NCBI RefSeq assembly: GCF_019061185.1
Contig: NZ_JAHQZU010000003.1
Coordinates: 186,001 to 250,000, forward strand
Reading direction: 5' to 3'
Origin: Paracoccus sp. Z118
GTDB taxonomy: Bacteria; Pseudomonadota; Alphaproteobacteria; Rhodobacterales; Rhodobacteraceae
DNA length: 64,000 nucleotides
The notes under the pieces were generated by a model. It had not been told where the DNA came from. It did no database searches and was given only the letters and a program-made list of their open reading frames with translations. Shown in pieces: positions 8,925 to 17,090 of this stretch (position 1 is its first letter; every line of letters begins with the position of its first letter). A program made the translations under genes and the position numbers.

Positions 8925-9269
8925 ATGGCAATCAAACGCGACATCCGCACCCCGATCATGCACCGCGCCGTCACGGCGGGGAACCTCGTCTTCGTCGGCG
9001 GCTGCGTGGCCGACGACACCTCGGCGTCGATGGGCGATCAGACGCGGAACATCCTCAAGAAGATCGGGGAATATCTGGAGCAGGCCGGTTCCGGGCTGGA
9101 CCGGGTGGTGACGGCGACGATCTTCGTCACCGACCTGTCGAAGAAGAAGGAAATGGACGCCGTCTGGACCGAGGTGTTCGGCGACAACCTGCCCGCCCGC
9201 GCCACGGTCGGCGTCAACGACCTGGGCGGCGGCGCGATGATCGAGGTCGTGACGACCGCGCAGCTCTGA
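8925..9269 (+). CDS. RidA/YjgF-family protein
   Basis: A 114-residue RidA-family protein, of usual length for the family, with the typical segments NLVFVGGCVADD, VVTATIFVTDLS and a C-terminal PARATVGV arginine motif. RidA proteins hydrolyse reactive enamine/imine intermediates. Placement at the end of an operon of amine-oxidising flavoproteins fits this role, since those enzymes release imines. A good ribosome site (GAAAGGG) lies in the 13-nt gap. A strong terminator follows immediately. Confidence 0.9.
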   Translation: MAIKRDIRTPIMHRAVTAGNLVFVGGCVADDTSASMGDQTRNILKKIGEYLEQAGSGLDRVVTATIFVTDLSKKKEMDAVWTEVFGDNLPARATVGVNDLGGGAMIEVVTTAQL

Positions 9270-9288
9270 TCCGACGGATCGCGTGACA

Positions 9289-9325
9289 GGAACGGCCCGG
9301 CACCCAGCCGGGCCGTTCCGTTTTT
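9289..9325 (+). terminator. Rho-independent terminator of the importer/oxidoreductase operon
   Basis: A 13-bp perfect stem (GGAACGGCCCGGC with GCCGGGCCGTTCC, loop ACCCA) is followed by GTTTTT. It lies between the end of the RidA gene and the convergent end of cysK and may act in both directions. Confidence 0.9.
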
Positions 9326-9340
9326 CGCGGCCGCCGCGTC

Positions 9341-10411
9341 TCAGCCCATCTGCCCCGAGGGGGTGGAGCGCGAGATCGCCAGCTCCTCCTCGGTCATGTC
9401 CTCACCGATCCCCTCGAACAGCGGCGTCGAAAGATAACGCTCGCCCGTGTCGGGCAACATCACCAGCAGGACCGAGCCTTCCGGCGCCGCCTCCGCCACC
9501 TTCATCGCCGCAGCGAAGGTCGCCCCCGACGAGATGCCGCAGAAGATGCCTTCCTCGGCGGCCAGCCGTTTCGTCCAGGCGATGCCTTCGGGGCCCGGAA
9601 CCGTCACGAGGTCGTCGTAGAGCTTGCGGTCCATCGCTTCCTGCAGGACGTAGGGGATGAAGTCCGGCGTCCAGCCCTGGATCGGGTGCGGCTGGAAGGA
9701 CGGGTGGCTTTCGGTCGCCTGATGCGCCTCGTTCCGGGTGTTGACGTAGCCAGAGGACACCAGCGCCGCGTTCGCGGGCTCGGCCAGGATGATCCGGGTG
9801 TCGGGCCGCTCGCGCCGCAGCGCGCGGCCGACGCCGGTGACGGTGCCGCCCGTGCCATAGCCGGTGATGAAATAGTCCAGCCGCTCGCCGTCGAAATCGG
9901 CCAGCACCTCGCGCCCGGTCGTCGCCTCGTGAATGTCGGCATTGGCGGGCGATTCGAACTGGCTGGCGAGGAACCAGCCATTCGCCTCGGCCAGCTCCTT
10001 CGCCTTGACATACATGCCGTAGCCCTTTTCCGCGCGGGGGGTCAGCACGACCTTGGCGCCCAGGAACCGCATCAGCCGCCGCCGCTCGACCGAGAAGCTT
10101 TCGGCCATGGTGACGACCAGCGGATAACCCTTGGCGGCGCAGACCATCGCCAGCCCGATGCCGGTATTGCCCGAGGTCGCCTCGACCACCGTATCGCCCG
10201 GTTTTAGACGTCCGTCACGCTCGGCCGCCTCGATGATCCCCAGCGCGAGCCGGTCCTTGACCGATCCGGCGGGGTTCGCGGCCTCGAACTTGACGTAGGC
10301 GGTGACATGGGGCGGGGCGATCCGGTTGATGCGGATTGCCGGCGTGTCGCCTACGGTATCGACGATGCTGTCGTAACGGCGGCCCCGCCCGTTGGTGGTT
10401 CTGGTTGCCAT
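9341..10411 (-). CDS. cysK: Cysteine synthase A (O-acetylserine sulfhydrylase)
   Basis: A 356-residue PLP enzyme that makes L-cysteine from O-acetylserine and sulfide. The PLP lysine lies in NPAGSVKDRLALG, the substrate loop is TSGNTGIGLA, and the phosphate-binding glycine loop is TGYGTGGTVTG. The protein is some 40 residues longer than short CysK forms because of a segment around NTRNEAHQATESHPSFQ. I start at MATRTTNG because GGAGGAGATC precedes it at ideal spacing. It stands alone, divergent from the betaine importer. Confidence 0.93.
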   Translation of the reverse strand: MATRTTNGRGRRYDSIVDTVGDTPAIRINRIAPPHVTAYVKFEAANPAGSVKDRLALGIIEAAERDGRLKPGDTVVEATSGNTGIGLAMVCAAKGYPLVVTMAESFSVERRRLMRFLGAKVVLTPRAEKGYGMYVKAKELAEANGWFLASQFESPANADIHEATTGREVLADFDGERLDYFITGYGTGGTVTGVGRALRRERPDTRIILAEPANAALVSSGYVNTRNEAHQATESHPSFQPHPIQGWTPDFIPYVLQEAMDRKLYDDLVTVPGPEGIAWTKRLAAEEGIFCGISSGATFAAAMKVAEAAPEGSVLLVMLPDTGERYLSTPLFEGIGEDMTEEELAISRSTPSGQMG

Positions 10412-10833
10412 GATCTCCTCCCTCTGGATGTCGCTGCGCCTGCAGGTCGGCGGATGCGCCGGATGATACGGCAAGGCCGCCGCGCCGGCTACCGGATGGA
10501 CGGTTTCCGGTTCTCGCCGGATTGTCCATCATGCGCGGCCGAACGGGTGTCGGTTTCTCACGAAATCAGGGCGCTCCGCGCCCCGCCAGCTTTGGAAAAG
10601 TCGGACGAATCCGCCCCCGGAGGTTGCAAAATCCCTGCAAGTGGTTGTTTTTTGCGGCCCGCGACTGTAAGTAGCACCCCATTCGCAGGTCTCGGACGCC
10701 CTTTCCTGAGGTGTCCTGCCCGCTCGTGATCAATGCGATCTCTGGGTATAGCCGCCCTTCGGGTGCGGGGCCTTCATTCATGCGCGGTCGGCATCTTCGC
10801 CGGCCTGCGATCAGGGTATGAAGACGGAGTCAC
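10412..10833. promoter_or_regulatory. Divergent cysK / betaine-importer intergenic region
   Basis: This 422-bp stretch holds no credible gene. It must contain the cysK promoter on the left. On the right, TTGCA-N7-TGCAA (10624-10640) is an interrupted dyad followed by an AT-rich patch (GGTTGTTTTTT) and is the most promoter-like place for the betaine importer. The last ~100 bp are structured (separate entry). Confidence 0.4.
10734..10819 (+). promoter_or_regulatory. Candidate structured leader of the betaine-importer operon
   Basis: Two near-identical words, TGCGATCTCTGGGTAT (10734-10749) and TGCGATCAGGGTAT (10806-10819), bracket two hairpins. The first is capped by a UUCG-type loop (CCGCCC TTCG GGTGCGG, near 10752-10768). 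The second is GGTCGGC/GCCGGCC near 10786-10805. The arrangement lies just upstream of the importer start codon. It could be a cis-acting RNA or a pair of repressor sites; I do not recognise it as a known riboswitch. Confidence 0.3.
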
Positions 10834-12087
10834 ATGCAAACGTCAAAACTGGCGATAAGCCATGTCTACAAGATATTCGGCAGCGATGACGCCGCCGCGC
10901 TCGGTCTGCTGCGACAAGGCAGAAGCAAGCAGGACATCCTCGCCGAAACCGGCGCCACCGTCGGGGTGCAGGACGCATCCTTCGAGGTCGAGGAGGGCGA
11001 GATTTTCGTCGTCATGGGCCTGTCCGGGTCGGGCAAATCGACGCTCGTGCGGACGCTCAACGGGCTGATCCCGCCCACGGCGGGGCAGATCCTCATCGAC
11101 GGCGAGGATGTCGCGCAGGCCGACCCGGCCGCGCTGCGCCGCATCCGGCGCGAGAAGATTTCCATGATCTTTCAGCATTTCGCCCTTTTCCCGCACTGGA
11201 GCGTGGCCGAGAACGTCGCCTACAGCCTCAAGATCACCGGCATGCCGCGTGACGAGCGGCGCGCCCGCGCCCTTGAGGTGCTGGAGCAGGTCGGGCTTGC
11301 GCCCTGGGCCGACAGCCTTCCCTCGGACCTGTCCGGCGGGATGCAGCAGCGTGTCGGCCTTGCGCGCGGGCTCGCCGCCGATCCCGACATCCTGCTGATG
11401 GACGAGCCGTTCGGGGCGCTGGACCCGCTGATCCGGCGCGAGATGCAGATGGAACTGCTGAACCTTCAGCAGAAGCTGAAGAAGACCATCGTCTTCATCA
11501 CCCACGACCTGAACGAGGCGCTGCTGCTGGGCTCGCGCATCGCCATCATGAAGGACGGCCGCATCGTCCAGATCGGCACCGCGCAGGAGATCGTGACCGC
11601 GCCCGCCGATGATTACGTCGCCGCATTCGTCGCCGACATCGACCGGGGCCGCGTCTTCACCGCCGACCACGTGTCCAACAAGCCGGTGACGATCCAGCTT
11701 CGCCAGACCAGCGTGCGCGACGCGCTGCGGATGATGGAGCAGGGCGGCAGCAACGCGCTTTACGTCATGGATGGCGAGCGGGTGGCCGGCGTGGTGACCT
11801 ATCAGGACCTCGCCGCCTGCGAGATGGACAAGTCCACGCCCCCGCCGACCTTGCAGGGCGCGCTGATCACCGATTTTCCCACGGCGGACACCACGACCAG
11901 CCTCAGCGATCTTTACGGCGCCGCCGGGTCCGGCCTGCCCATCGCCGTCACGGACGAGCGCGAGCGGCTGCTGGCCGTGGTCGAGCCGTCCGACGTGCTG
12001 AACCACCTGTCCGGCGAGCCGGCGGCCGAGCTTGCCGCCATCCCCGCCACCAACGGAAAGGAGCAAGCCCATGTTCAGTCCCGCTGA
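10834..12087 (+). CDS. proV: Glycine betaine/proline ABC importer ATPase with CBS domains
   Basis: A 417-residue ATPase of the ProV/OpuAA family. Walker A is GLSGSGKST, the signature is LSGGMQQRVGLARGL and Walker B is ILLMDEP. The N-terminal family marker with GLLRQGRSKQDILAETG is present. After about residue 280 come tandem CBS-type segments (QTSVRDALRMMEQGG), which in OpuA sense ionic strength. It is the first gene of an osmoprotectant importer, and its end overlaps the permease gene by 17 nt. OpuAA is an equally fitting name. Confidence 0.92.
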   Translation: MQTSKLAISHVYKIFGSDDAAALGLLRQGRSKQDILAETGATVGVQDASFEVEEGEIFVVMGLSGSGKSTLVRTLNGLIPPTAGQILIDGEDVAQADPAALRRIRREKISMIFQHFALFPHWSVAENVAYSLKITGMPRDERRARALEVLEQVGLAPWADSLPSDLSGGMQQRVGLARGLAADPDILLMDEPFGALDPLIRREMQMELLNLQQKLKKTIVFITHDLNEALLLGSRIAIMKDGRIVQIGTAQEIVTAPADDYVAAFVADIDRGRVFTADHVSNKPVTIQLRQTSVRDALRMMEQGGSNALYVMDGERVAGVVTYQDLAACEMDKSTPPPTLQGALITDFPTADTTTSLSDLYGAAGSGLPIAVTDERERLLAVVEPSDVLNHLSGEPAAELAAIPATNGKEQAHVQSR

Positions 12088-13003
12088 TCTTGCGACACTG
12101 CCCTTCGACGACTGGGTCAACGCGTTCGTGCGCGGCTGGCTGGTCCCGAACTTCCGTCCCGTCTTCCGCGCCGCGCAGGTGCCCATCAGCATGGTGCTGG
12201 ACTGGCTGGACGCGCTGTTCAACTGGCTGCCGATGCTGCTGACGACGGCGCTGTTCGGGGCGGCCGCATGGAAGACCGCCGGGCGCGGCATGGCGATCTT
12301 CACGCTGCTTGGCTTCGCGTTCATCGACATGATCGGCCTCTGGCCTGAAACCATGACGACGCTGGCGATGATCATCACCTCGGTCCTGTTCTGCGCGGTG
12401 ATCGGGATTCCCGCAGGCATTCTCGCCGCCCGTTCGGACCTGTTCTGGCGCATCGTGCGGCCGATCCTGGACGTGATGCAGACGATTCCGTCCTTCGTCT
12501 ATCTGGTGCCCATCGTGATGCTGTTCGGCGTCGGCATGGCGCCGGGGATCATCGCCACCATCGTCTTCGCGCTGCCGCCCATCGTGCGGCTGACCAATCT
12601 GGGCATCCGCAACGTGCGCGGCGACCTGATCGAGGCGGCGGACGCCTTCGGTTCGACCGGCTGGCAGACGCTCTGGGACCTGCAATTGCCGCTGGCGATG
12701 CGGACGATCATGGCGGGCCTGAACCAGACGCTGATGCTGTCGCTGTCGATGGTCGTCATCGCGGCGCTGATCGGGGCAGGGGGCCTGGGGCTGATCGTCA
12801 ACACCGGCCTCGGCCGGATGGATGTCGGGCAGGCGACCGCCGGCGGCGCGGCCATTGTGATCCTCGCCATCGTGCTGGACCGCATCACGCAGGGCCTCGC
12901 CGAGCAGAACGGCGTCAGCCGCGCCCCGCTTCGGCAGACGCTGGCGAACTTCCTCCGCCTGCGCGGCAGCGCCGCGCCGGTGGGGGCCCAGAAGGCGGGC
13001 TGA
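12071..13003 (+). CDS. proW: Glycine betaine/proline ABC importer permease
   Basis: A 310-residue permease with about seven hydrophobic segments and the conserved ProW loop AADAFGSTGWQTLWDLQLP followed by MAGLNQTLMLSLSMVVIAAL. I start at MFSPADLAT, preceded by GGAAAGGAGC inside the end of the ATPase gene. An earlier in-frame ATG lies deeper in that gene and is less likely. It pairs with the CBS-ATPase and the downstream binding protein. Confidence 0.92.
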   Translation: MFSPADLATLPFDDWVNAFVRGWLVPNFRPVFRAAQVPISMVLDWLDALFNWLPMLLTTALFGAAAWKTAGRGMAIFTLLGFAFIDMIGLWPETMTTLAMIITSVLFCAVIGIPAGILAARSDLFWRIVRPILDVMQTIPSFVYLVPIVMLFGVGMAPGIIATIVFALPPIVRLTNLGIRNVRGDLIEAADAFGSTGWQTLWDLQLPLAMRTIMAGLNQTLMLSLSMVVIAALIGAGGLGLIVNTGLGRMDVGQATAGGAAIVILAIVLDRITQGLAEQNGVSRAPLRQTLANFLRLRGSAAPVGAQKAG

Positions 13004-13073
13004 ACCGCCCGTTCCGCATGGCGAGCCGGTGTTCGGCCCGTCCATTTGAACTGAAAAGAAGAAGGAGACCCGG

Positions 13074-14096
13074 ATGAAACCCCGTCTCGACAAGACCCTT
13101 ACCGCCCTTGCCACCATCGCGGTCCTTGCTGGCGCACCCGCGTTCGCACAGGATCAGCCCGGCGAGGGCACCTCGATCACCATGGCCCAGCCCACCTGGG
13201 ACACCGGCTGGTTCCAGACCGCGATCTTCAGCCAGATGCTGGAGGAACTCGGCTACGAGGTCAGCGCGCCGATGACGCTCGACAACCCCGCCTTCTACCA
13301 GTCGGTCGGCTATGGCGACGTGACCATGTGGGTGGATGGCTGGTTCCCGATCCACGACCCCTACCGCACGGCCTTTGAAGGCACCGCCGAGATCGTGGAC
13401 ACCGCGGCCAGCGGCGCCGCGCTCGAAGGCTATCTGGTGGACAAGGCCAGCGCCGACGCGATGGGCATCACCTCGCTGGAGGATTTCAAGCGCGACGACG
13501 TCAAGGAAGCCTTCGACCGCGACGGCGACGGCAAGGCCGACATGGTCGCCTGCCCGCCCGGCTGGGGCTGCGAGAACGTCATCGAGCATCACCTCGACGC
13601 CTATGAGCTGCGCGACCACGTGAACCCGGTGAAGGCCGGCTATGCCGCCGCGATGGCGGATGCGGTCTCGTCCTATCAGGCGGGCGAGCCGATCCTGTTC
13701 TACACCTGGACCCCGAACTGGACCGTGAACGAACTCGTCCCCGGCGAGGACGTCGTCTGGATCGAGGTGCCCGAGGTCAGCCTGCCCGAGGAGATCGAGT
13801 CGCTCGCCGACGCCGCCACTCGCGAGGGCGTGGAGGGCTGCGTGAACGATCCCTGCCGGCTCGGCTTCCCGGCCAACAACATCGTGTCGGTCGTGAACAG
13901 CGACTTCCTCGGGGAAAACCCCGCCGTTCGCGCGCTGCTGGAAGCCGCCGAGGTTCCGCTGACCGACGTCTATGCCCAGAACGCGCAGATGAACGCGGGC
14001 GATTCCGATGTCGAGGCGCATGCCTCGGCGTGGATCACCGAAAACCGCGAGGCGGTGGACGGCTGGCTGGAGCAGGCCCGCGCCGCGGCGCAGTAA
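13074..14096 (+). CDS. proX: Glycine betaine ABC importer substrate-binding protein
   Basis: A 340-residue periplasmic binding protein of the ProX/OpuAC family. The signal peptide ends AFAQ at about residue 24. Near the start of the mature part are SITMAQPTWDTGWFQT and, further on, MWVDGWFPIHDPY, both rich in the tryptophans that cage quaternary ammonium groups. A very good ribosome site (AAGAAGGAG) precedes it in a 70-bp gap, and a strong terminator ends the operon. Confidence 0.92.
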   Translation: MKPRLDKTLTALATIAVLAGAPAFAQDQPGEGTSITMAQPTWDTGWFQTAIFSQMLEELGYEVSAPMTLDNPAFYQSVGYGDVTMWVDGWFPIHDPYRTAFEGTAEIVDTAASGAALEGYLVDKASADAMGITSLEDFKRDDVKEAFDRDGDGKADMVACPPGWGCENVIEHHLDAYELRDHVNPVKAGYAAAMADAVSSYQAGEPILFYTWTPNWTVNELVPGEDVVWIEVPEVSLPEEIESLADAATREGVEGCVNDPCRLGFPANNIVSVVNSDFLGENPAVRALLEAAEVPLTDVYAQNAQMNAGDSDVEAHASAWITENREAVDGWLEQARAAAQ

Positions 14097-14116
14097 TTTT
14101 CTCCGGTCACGACAAG

Positions 14117-14144
14117 GGGGCGGCAGGCAACTGCCGCCCCTTTT
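14117..14144 (+). terminator. Rho-independent terminator of the betaine-importer operon
   Basis: A perfect 10-bp stem GGGGCGGCAG / CTGCCGCCCC with a GCAA tetraloop is followed by TTTTCT, 20 bp after the binding-protein stop. Confidence 0.92.
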
Positions 14145-14185
14145 CTGTTGCGCGTGGCGGCTGCCTGACAACAACCGACGGAACA

Positions 14186-14212
14186 GCCCCGCCTTCCGAG
14201 GAATGGCGGGGC
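14186..14212 (-). terminator. Possible terminator hairpin after the sugar dehydrogenase gene
   Basis: An 8-bp stem GCCCCGCC / GGCGGGGC with an 11-nt loop lies 12 bp past the stop of the minus-strand dehydrogenase. No convincing U-run follows, so activity is uncertain. Confidence 0.4.
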
Positions 14213-14224
14213 ATGCGCGCTTTC

Positions 14225-15574
14225 TTATTGCGCCGCCTCGTGCGTCACCCGGTAGATTATGCCGTTGGCGTCGTCGCTGACCAGCATGGACCCGTCCGGG
14301 ATGACGTGGATGCCGGTCGGGCGGCCCCAGACCTCGTTCTCGTTCAGCACGAATCCGGTCATGAAGTCCTCATAGACGCCGGTCGGCTCGCCATCCTCCA
14401 TCAGGGCGCGGACCACCTTGTAGCCGGTGCGGACCTCGCGGTTCCACGACCCGCGCATCGTGGCGAAGATGCTGCCGTGATATTCCTCGGGGAACGCGTC
14501 CGCGTCATAGAGGTCGAGCTGCATCGTCGAGGAATGCGCCTGCAGCAGCACCTCGGGCAGGATCGAGTCCTCGGACAGGTCGGGCCGCTCGCCGGCATGG
14601 GCCGGGTCCTCGTTGTCGCCCGCGTAATACCACGGCCAGCCGTAGAAGCCGCCTTCCTCGATGGTGGTCAGGTAGTCGGGGGCGAGGTTCGGGCCGATAT
14701 GGTCGCGCTCGTTCCCGGTGCACCACAGCGCGTCCGTGTCCGGATGCACCAGCATGCCCGAGCAGTTCCGCAGGCCGGTGGCGTAGGTCTCGACCGTATC
14801 GCCTTCGGGATCGAAGACGCGCACCACGGCGCGGTCGGTCTCGTCGCCCCAGGCGCCGCCGCGGCCGTGGGCTTCCTCCCACGCGGCGATGTCCTCGGGC
14901 GGCTCGTCCGGCATGGCGCCGGCGACGTTCGAGGCCGAGCCGATCGACACGAACAGCCGCTCGCCATCCGGCGCAACGGCCAGATCGCGGGTCCAGTGCC
15001 GCGTCGTGGGAATGTCGGGAATGATGACCTCGGCCTCGCCGGAAGCCTGCCGGTCGCCTTCGGCATAGGGATAGCGGACGACCTGGTCGGCCGCGCCGAC
15101 ATAGATGAACTCGGGGTTCTCCGGCGGAAAGAAGGCGATCCCGAACGGTCGGTCCAGCCCCTCGGCGAAGACCTCCGGCTCGGCCGGCGCGGCGGCGTCA
15201 GCGGCAAAGACCGACACCCGGCCTGCCTCGCTTTCGGACACGAAGATGTCGCCGTTCGGCGCGACGCGGATGACGCGGGGCTGGGTCAGGCCGGTGGCGA
15301 AGACCTCCACGGCGAAGCCCTCGGGCACCTGCGGCATCGCCCCTTCCGGCGGATCGACGAGCGTCGGCGCGTTCTCGAAATCGGGCGTTTCGGGGTCGTT
15401 CTCGTGATGGCTGGGCGGCGGCAGATCCGCCGCGGTGATGTGGCGGCGGATGCCGGGGCTGTCGTTCTCGGCGCTGCCGAAGGCGGCCTCGCCGGTCAGG
15501 ACTTCCTGTGCATGGACGGGCGCCGCCAGCAGAAGGGCGGCGGGCAGGCCGGTCAGGATCGTCGATGCGCGCAT
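14225..15574 (-). CDS. Secreted PQQ-dependent sugar (glucose/sorbosone-type) dehydrogenase
   Basis: A 449-residue exported protein with a signal peptide ending VHAQ at about residue 23. Repeated beta-propeller strands follow, such as LTQPRVIRVAPNGDIFVSES and RPFGIAFFPPENPEFIYVG, of the glucose/sorbosone dehydrogenase family. I start at MRASTILTG, preceded by GGGAGGAGAACC. The open frame runs further upstream, but that part has no signal-like start. Family members oxidise aldoses in the periplasm and pass electrons through PQQ. Substrate is unknown and no dedicated cytochrome partner is adjacent. Confidence 0.85.
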   Translation of the reverse strand: MRASTILTGLPAALLLAAPVHAQEVLTGEAAFGSAENDSPGIRRHITAADLPPPSHHENDPETPDFENAPTLVDPPEGAMPQVPEGFAVEVFATGLTQPRVIRVAPNGDIFVSESEAGRVSVFAADAAAPAEPEVFAEGLDRPFGIAFFPPENPEFIYVGAADQVVRYPYAEGDRQASGEAEVIIPDIPTTRHWTRDLAVAPDGERLFVSIGSASNVAGAMPDEPPEDIAAWEEAHGRGGAWGDETDRAVVRVFDPEGDTVETYATGLRNCSGMLVHPDTDALWCTGNERDHIGPNLAPDYLTTIEEGGFYGWPWYYAGDNEDPAHAGERPDLSEDSILPEVLLQAHSSTMQLDLYDADAFPEEYHGSIFATMRGSWNREVRTGYKVVRALMEDGEPTGVYEDFMTGFVLNENEVWGRPTGIHVIPDGSMLVSDDANGIIYRVTHEAAQ

Positions 15575-15847
15575 GGTTCTCCTCCCACGGTGCCCCATCA
15601 ACCACCAGTGGCGAAAGGGCCGGGGGTGTAACCGGGTCTGGACCGGGAAGTTCCGCGGCGGGTGGTGCTGCGTTGCCGCTTGGCGCCGCTCGGGACGCAG
15701 CCATGGCTGGATGGAAGCCGGCGGAGCGAAGTAGAGATGAGTGGCTTGCTGGCGGAGACGAAGGAAGATGAACAAGAGGCTCAGCGATTGTCAAAGCATC
15801 TCAACTGGGCTCATCATGAGCCTTGCCGATGCGGCCGAAAAACCGGG
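15575..15847. other. Intergenic DNA upstream of the sugar dehydrogenase, no gene recognised
   Basis: This 273-bp stretch holds the promoter side of the sugar dehydrogenase gene. It then passes into DNA of less regular codon pattern next to the transposase remnants. Open frames cross it, but none resembles a protein I know. Confidence 0.4.
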
Positions 15848-15995
15848 GAATTGGCCAGACACTACAACGATGATCGACCCCATCGCGCCATTGGCTACAA
15901 CGTCCCGAGCGCGCTGCACTTCCCCGACGGCGTCACCAGCCCGCCGTCGTGACAGAGTCGGAAAACTCCAGTTTCCTGCGGTCCAAAGTTGGTAG
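15848..15995 (+). pseudogene. IS3-family transposase (OrfB) C-terminal remnant
   Basis: The translated tail HYNDDRPHRAIGYNVPSALH is the well-known end of IS3-family OrfB transposases, near the catalytic glutamate region. The frame stops at 15952, while the last expected residues (GKLQFPAVQSW) continue in another frame to 15995, so it is frameshifted. The N-terminal nine tenths of the protein is missing. This is a dead fragment. Confidence 0.8.
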
Positions 15996-16250
15996 GCAGA
16001 GCAATAACCAAAGGGCTCCGGTCGCGGCTGGATGAAGGACCAGTGGCAGGTCAGGATCGCAGGCCTATCAATAAGGAACCGGGGACAGCCCCGCCGCCCC
16101 GGTCCATGATCGCCGCGCCTGTCGTCATGACGAAGGCAAGCTGCGCAATGACGGTAGGACACTACTGTCTTGCCCGGTGCGTCGGGGCTGTTTCCCAACG
16201 GCGCGCCGCCTTTCGCTCACAGCAGCGGCGGGGAATGCTAGGGCCGAGAC
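15996..16250. other. Spacer between two IS remnants
   Basis: About 255 bp with no gene I can support. The right edge (near 16240-16256, GCCGAGACTCATAACC) looks like the terminal sequence of an IS5/IS427-group element, so the true right end of that element probably lies here. A minus-strand open frame across the region has no recognisable family signature. Confidence 0.4.
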
Positions 16251-16440
16251 TCATAACCACAAAGCCACGATAGCGGCGAGAGCAATGGCGGCGGCGTAAG
16301 TGCATGCCAGTTTGTCGTATCGGGTGGCGACGCGTCTGAAGTCCTTGATGCGGCAGAAGGCACGTTCGACGAGGTTTCTGCGCTTGTAGGGTTCGGCATC
16401 GAATGGATGCAGGCGGATGCGGCGCGGTCCGTTCGGGATC
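16251..16440 (-). pseudogene. IS5-family transposase C-terminal remnant
   Basis: About 62 codons with the classic end of IS5/IS427 transposases: FDAEPYKRRNLVERAFCRIK followed by FRRVATRYDKLA. The N-terminal DDE core is absent. The frame breaks at about 16440, where the sequence changes abruptly into the inside of a SulP transporter. The fragment therefore marks an old insertion followed by deletion. Confidence 0.82.
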
Positions 16441-17039
16441 ACCGGCCGTCGCGCGTTTCCACCGGCAGATTGAGTAGCACGGCGAGCGCCGAGGTGGCGC
16501 TGACAGCCACCACCAGCCCCGGAAAGCGCGGCCATGCGCGGCGCAGGGCCGCGATCAGCACCATCGTCAGCAGGCCGGTCGCGAGGCTCGCCGGATGGAT
16601 GATGTCCCGCGCCTCCCACAGCACGGCGATCTTGGGGAGGAACGCGGCGGGCGCCTCGACCGTCATGCCCGACAGGTCCGCGACCTGGTTGGCGGCGATG
16701 GTGAAGCCGTTGATGACCGGCTCGGGGACGTATTCCACCAGCCCCCCGGTCGCATCAGCCCGGCGGCGATCAGGATGAGGCTGGCGAGCCGCGTGGCGAG
16801 GATCAGCCCGTCAGCCCGTGGGTCGCGACCACCCCGGCGACGACGACGATGAACGCCCCGGTCACACCGCCGATCTGCACGCTGTTGCCGCCGAGCGTAG
16901 CAAGCAGGAATATCGCGACGATGGCCGTGAGCAGCCCGGCGCCGGGCGGCACGCGCGAGGCGATCACGCCCGCGATGGCATCGGCAACGAAGTCATCCCG
17001 CCGAAAGCCGCGCAATGTCGTCAGAATCTTCGGTTTCAT
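16441..17039 (-). pseudogene. Broken SulP-family (sulfate/anion) transporter
   Basis: From MKPKILTTLRGFRRDDF the reading shows SulP hallmarks: VPPGAGLLTAIVA, NSVQIGGVTGAFIVVVAG, then in a different frame VEYVPEPVINGFTIA. The frame breaks near 16803. Compared with the family, short internal pieces are gone, for example between VADAIAGVI and ASRVPPGAG and after NGFTI. The C-terminal half and STAS domain are lost at the junction with the IS5 fragment. It cannot make a working transporter. Confidence 0.82.
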
Positions 17040-17090
17040 GATGGCGTGAAGCATGGCACATGGGCCGGGCCCTCGCAGACGGCGGAACCC

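Noticed and set aside
10727..10733. TGATCAA before the betaine importer as an FNR site
   Set aside because: Only one half-site is present and no partner follows at the right spacing.
15791..16198. Minus-strand 135-codon frame across the IS remnants
   Set aside because: It runs antisense to the IS3 OrfB tail and shows no family signature of its own.
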